From Pseudomonadota bacterium (lineage in GTDB: Bacteria > Pseudomonadota > Alphaproteobacteria > Rhizobiales > Rhizobiaceae): a DNA stretch of 64,000 bases. The DNA lies in NCBI GenBank assembly GCA_023451735.1, contig JAEXYH010000037.1:109631-173630 (forward strand). The letters are read 5' to 3'. Position numbers and translations under genes: made by a program. The notes beneath the pieces were generated by a model that saw nothing but the letters and a program-made list of their open reading frames with translations, was not told where the DNA came from and searched no databases. This document shows positions 60,803 to 64,000 of this stretch, one piece after another (within the stretch, counting starts at the first letter, position 1; every line of letters begins with the position of its first letter).

Positions 60803-61828
60803 ATGACCGAACGTCTGGAAGATATTGCAATCAAGATGGTATCGAACGGCAAGGGCCTTCTGGCCGCCGACGAATCCACCGGAACGATCAAAAAGCGCTT
60901 CGATAGCATCGGGATCGAGTCCACCGAAGACAGCCGCCGCGACTACCGCGAGATGCTCTTCCGCACCGAAACCGCGATGAAAAACTGCATCTCCGGTGTC
61001 ATCCTCTATGAGGAAACCCTGTATCAGAAGGCTGCCGACGGCACTCCGTTCGTCGACATCATCAATGCCGCGGGCAGCATTCCCGGCATCAAAGTCGATA
61101 TCGGCGCCAAGCCGATGGCCCTTCACCCGCACGAATTCATCACCGAAGGCCTCGACGGCCTTTATGAGCGCCTGCGCAAATATCGCGAAGCCGGTGCCCG
61201 TTTCGCCAAGTGGCGCGGCGTCATCACCATCGGCGACCACCGTCCGAGCTGGGGCTCGATCAAGGCCAACTCGCAGTCTCTCGCTCGCTATGCAGCGCTC
61301 TGCCAGCAGGCAGACATCGTGCCGATCGTCGAGCCGGAAGTGATGATGGACGGCACGCCCGGCGACCATAACATCGACCGCTGCGCCGAAGTGACCCAGC
61401 ACGTTCTGCAGACCGTATTCGCCGACCTGTTCGACGCCCGCGTCGACCTCGAAGGCATGGTGCTGAAGCCGAACATGGTCATTGATGGCATCAAGGCCCG
61501 CAAGGCTTCCGTCGAAGAAGTTGCCGAGCGCACCGTCAAGGTCCTGAAGGCCACCGTTCCGGCTTCGGTTCCGGGCATCGCCTTCCTTTCCGGTGGCCAG
61601 ACCTCCGAAGAAGCAACCGCGCACCTGTCGGCCATGGTTGCCGGTTACGATCTGCCCTGGAAGCTGACCTATTCCTACGGCCGCGCGCTGCAGGAAACCG
61701 CTCTCAAGGCCTGGGGCGGCAAAACCGAGAATGTTGCAGCCGGCCAGCGTGCTTTCCAGCATCGCGCCGAAATGAACACGCTTGCCGCCAAGGGCACGTG
61801 GAAGAAGGACCTCGAGAAGGCTGCCTGA
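60803..61828 (+). CDS. fba: Class I fructose-bisphosphate aldolase
   Basis: The enzyme cleaves fructose 1,6-bisphosphate by a Schiff-base mechanism without metal. The 341-residue protein has GKGLLAADESTGTIKKRF (about 17-34), the Schiff-base Lys in LEGMVLKPNMVI (about 222), and GIAFLSGGQTSEEAT (about 260-274). It follows pgk. A terminator is present downstream. The palindrome upstream suggests separate control from pgk. Confidence 0.96.
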   Translation: MTERLEDIAIKMVSNGKGLLAADESTGTIKKRFDSIGIESTEDSRRDYREMLFRTETAMKNCISGVILYEETLYQKAADGTPFVDIINAAGSIPGIKVDIGAKPMALHPHEFITEGLDGLYERLRKYREAGARFAKWRGVITIGDHRPSWGSIKANSQSLARYAALCQQADIVPIVEPEVMMDGTPGDHNIDRCAEVTQHVLQTVFADLFDARVDLEGMVLKPNMVIDGIKARKASVEEVAERTVKVLKATVPASVPGIAFLSGGQTSEEATAHLSAMVAGYDLPWKLTYSYGRALQETALKAWGGKTENVAAGQRAFQHRAEMNTLAAKGTWKKDLEKAA

Positions 61829-61901
61829 GATCCAAGCCTTCTTAACGCAATCGTTGCAGCCGGTCCGCAGCCTTATAGAGCGCGGATGCTGCAGGGAGGG
61901 A

Positions 61902-61932
61902 GAAAACCGCGTCGGCAACGGCGCGGTTTTTC
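61902..61932 (+). terminator. Terminator after fba
   Basis: AAAACCGCG pairs with CGCGGTTTT across a nine-base loop (61904-61930 region) and is followed by T. It closes the pgk-fba transcript. Confidence 0.8.
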
Positions 61933-62015
61933 CGTTGATTGATATCATCACAAAGTTTGACTGGTGAGCCACATCGCCACCGCCTAGCATCGCATCTCTT
62001 GAATTGGAGAATGCC

Positions 62016-62933
62016 ATGCCCACCGTCGAATTCGTCACCGTCGATGTCTTCACTGCCGAACGTTTCACCGGCAACCCGCTTGCCGTCATCACCGATGCCC
62101 GCGGCCTGACCACAGAGCAGATGCAAGAGATCGCCACCGAGTTCGGCTATTCGGAAAGCACCTTCGTGCTGCCGCCGGAAGACCCTGCCAACAGCGCGCG
62201 CGTGCGCATCTTCACGCCGACGCTGGAAGTCCCCTTCGCCGGCCACCCGAATGTCGGCACGGCTTACGTTCTTGGGCAGCAGGCGAGCCTGTTTGGCAAA
62301 CCCGTCGGCGACAACCTCCGCTTCGAGGAAAAAGCAGGCCTCGTCGAGGTCGAATTGAAGCGTGAAGGCGGCACAGTCACCGCCACCTCGATCCGCGCCC
62401 CGAGGCCGCTCGAAACCGGCGAGACGGTCGCGGCAGAGCTCGTGGCCCGCTGCATCGCGATTGACACGGCAAATGTCCGCACCGACGGACACGAGCCGAT
62501 CTTTGCCTCGGTCGGCCTTGGCTTCGTCCTCGCCGAACTGGATGGCCTCGAGGCCCTTGGCAGCGCCCGCCCGGATCTCGCCGCCTTCCGTGAAGCCGTC
62601 GCTCGCCACCCCGGCGATGGCCTCGGCTTTTCCGTGTTTCTCTATGTTCGCGATCCATCGCGGCCGGACCAAATCCGTGCGCGCATGTTTGCCCCGCTCG
62701 ACGATGTTCCGGAAGATCCCGCAACCGGCAGTGCCTCCGGTGCGCTTGCCGCCTATCTGGTCGCCAATATGCCGGCGTCCGATGTCAGCACTCACCTGAC
62801 CATCGAACAGGGCGTGGAGATGGGCCGCAGGAGCGTCATCGAACTCGATGTCACCAAACAGCAGGGCAAGGTCACCGATGTCAGAATCAGTGGTCGCAGC
62901 GTCTTCGTCATGCGCGGCAGCGTCGAATGCTGA
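62016..62933 (+). CDS. PhzF-family protein
   Basis: The 305-residue protein is of the PhzF/DapF-fold group: VDVFTAERFTGNPLAVI (about 8-24), GYSESTFVLPP (about 44-54), the FTPTLEVPFAGHPNVGTAYVL segment (about 66-86), and the C-terminal PATGSASGALAAYL (about 235-248). Relatives are isomerases. Substrate unknown. The ATG at 62016 has GGAG; a TTG at 62004 is rejected. Its stop is immediately next to the stop of a small minus-strand gene. Confidence 0.9.
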   Translation: MPTVEFVTVDVFTAERFTGNPLAVITDARGLTTEQMQEIATEFGYSESTFVLPPEDPANSARVRIFTPTLEVPFAGHPNVGTAYVLGQQASLFGKPVGDNLRFEEKAGLVEVELKREGGTVTATSIRAPRPLETGETVAAELVARCIAIDTANVRTDGHEPIFASVGLGFVLAELDGLEALGSARPDLAAFREAVARHPGDGLGFSVFLYVRDPSRPDQIRARMFAPLDDVPEDPATGSASGALAAYLVANMPASDVSTHLTIEQGVEMGRRSVIELDVTKQQGKVTDVRISGRSVFVMRGSVEC

Positions 62934-63095
62934 TCAGAAGAACTCGCGCCCGAGCAGCGCAATCGTCCAGATCACGAAAGCCAGAACGGCGAGCTTCCAG
63001 AAGTCCATGCGACGTTTGAGACCTGGAAAGCCCAGCGGCTTTATGATTTGCACAACCATGGCAAGCATGAGCAGGATGGAAATTGCTTTTGTCAT
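62934..63095 (-). CDS. Small two-helix membrane protein, 53 aa
   Basis: An ATG at 63095 follows CAGGGTG about seven bases upstream. The protein has two hydrophobic segments (ISILLMLAMVVQII at 5-18 and LAVLAFVIWTIALLG at 35-49) joined by a short basic loop (KRRMDFW). It ends directly against the PhzF stop codon. No family is recognised; a small inner-membrane protein is likely. Confidence 0.6.
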   Translation of the reverse strand: MTKAISILLMLAMVVQIIKPLGFPGLKRRMDFWKLAVLAFVIWTIALLGREFF

Positions 63096-63294
63096 TGTTC
63101 ACCCTGCTGCGATCTTTTCGCGTCCCGCCACAGGGTAGACATTTTTAAACGCCACCACAGATAGGCTTTGGGAGGGGCAAACACATCAACGGCGAGCCCC
63201 GACCCTCGTTACCGTTCCGACCGCCAGGGCGCAACACGTCCGGCGGCAGGAAACGGTCCCATTGATTGTTTGACACGAACCCATTTGTGAGACG

Positions 63295-64000
63295 ATGAGA
63301 CGAAACCTGCTTCCCGTCCTCGCCCTTTTATCCGGAACGCTTTTTCTTTTCCTTGGCAATGGCCTTCAGGGTCTGCTTCTCCCTCTGAGAGGCTCTCTAG
63401 AAGGATATTCCAACGAAACACTCGGCCTCCTTGGCACGACATGGGCCGCAGGCTTTGTCATCGGCTGTTTTGTTGCGCCGAATGTGGTGCGGCGGATCGG
63501 CCATGTGCGCGCCTTCTCCGGCTTTCTCGCTCTGATCTGCCTGAATGTATTGCTGACCGGCCTGCTGGTGGATCAGACCGCCTGGCTCACCTTGCGGGCG
63601 ATCACCGGCTTCTGCACCGCCGGCACGTCGATGATCATCGAAAGCTGGCTCAACGAGCGGGCGACGCCGGAAAGCCGCGGCACGATCTTTTCCTTCTACA
63701 TTTCCATCACACTCTTCGGCGTCGTCGGCGGCCAGATGCTGGTTCCCTTCGCCGACGTGACGACGACGACGCTCTTCATGATCTGCGGCATCCTCTACAG
63801 CGTCGCAGCACTGCCCACGACCTTGTCCAAGGCAGCCTCGCCGCAACCGCTAAAACGCGCCAAGCTGGATCTGAATGGACTGTTCAAAAACTCGCCTATA
63901 TCCTGCATCGGCATTTTGCTGATCGGCATTGCAAACGGGGCATACGGCACTCTCGCGGCAGTCTTTGCCAGCCGCGCCGGCCTCTCCCAAGGGGCAGTAG
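63295..64000 (+). CDS. MFS transporter, truncated by the window end
   Basis: The visible 235 residues from ATG 63295 form about seven membrane helices of an MFS carrier, with a YcaD-like pattern: LLPVLALLSGTLFLFLGNGLQGLLLPLRG, then GFVIGCFVAPNVVRRIGHVR and ITGFCTAGTSMIIESWLNERATPE, which matches the MFS motif region after helix 4. The frame is open to the end of the window, so the C-terminal part is missing here. Substrate unknown. Confidence 0.85.
   Translation, partial: MRRNLLPVLALLSGTLFLFLGNGLQGLLLPLRGSLEGYSNETLGLLGTTWAAGFVIGCFVAPNVVRRIGHVRAFSGFLALICLNVLLTGLLVDQTAWLTLRAITGFCTAGTSMIIESWLNERATPESRGTIFSFYISITLFGVVGGQMLVPFADVTTTTLFMICGILYSVAALPTTLSKAASPQPLKRAKLDLNGLFKNSPISCIGILLIGIANGAYGTLAAVFASRAGLSQGAV

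Noticed and set aside
1..64000. CRISPR array
   Set aside because: No regularly spaced direct repeats of 25-40 bases with spacers were seen; the short phased repeats at 4011-4061 have no spacers.

Overview
The window looks like a chromosomal segment of a Rhizobiaceae bacterium (Rhizobium, Agrobacterium or Neorhizobium type). Support comes from high GC content, a typical rhizobial gene order (ybgC, tolQRAB-pal-cpoB-tilS-ftsH-glmM; ruvC-ruvA-ruvB; tkt-gap-pgk-fba), a sulfolipid locus in the order sqdB-sqdD-sqdC, and a BioR-type biotin regulator with its boxes. Genus and species cannot be fixed from the sequence alone.

Region 1 (1 to about 7.8 kb) is accessory DNA and looks like one end of a prophage or phage-like island. 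It holds a terminase small-subunit-like gene, an HNH protein, a RepA-like helicase ATPase with short iterated repeats beside it, a leftward early operon with an AlpA-like DNA-binding protein, an XRE repressor with two palindromic operators, and several small proteins of unknown function. DnaA-box-like sites and operator-like repeats lie in its non-coding parts. It ends near a tRNA-Arg(TCT)-like fragment fused to the end of an ORF, followed by GTGTTGCA repeats and an intact tRNA-Met(CAT) on the minus strand. No integrase is visible in the window.

Region 2 (8.2 to 31.5 kb) is core chromosome: mnmA, an MscS channel, a Tim44-like protein, serC-serA with a candidate leader RNA, an Omp25-like outer membrane protein, a GH15 glucoamylase-like enzyme, glmM, ftsH, tilS and the Tol-Pal envelope system. 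Region 3 (31.5 to 42.4 kb) carries sqdBDC, a Nudix hydrolase, ruvCAB with a vapBC toxin-antitoxin pair inserted between ruvC and ruvA, a chemoreceptor-like protein, a luciferase-like oxidoreductase and yebC.

Region 4 (42.5 to 51.5 kb) holds several hydrolases, a 5-formyltetrahydrofolate cyclo-ligase, a CorC/HlyC-type membrane protein, a three-gene two-component cluster whose first kinase is interrupted by an in-frame TAG, a strong 6S RNA candidate, zapA and a DUF4164 gene. Region 5 (51.7 to 64 kb) is a central carbon block (tkt, gap, pgk, class I fba) interrupted by bioY, bioR and a cation/proton antiporter, ending with a PhzF-like protein and a truncated MFS transporter.

The features judged most worth checking are the 36-bp perfect palindrome covering the bioR start codon, vapBC coupled to ruvA, the nonsense-split histidine kinase, the 27-bp palindrome upstream of fba, and the tRNA-like end and repeat arrays of the phage island. 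No clearly new multi-gene system could be demonstrated from the sequence alone.
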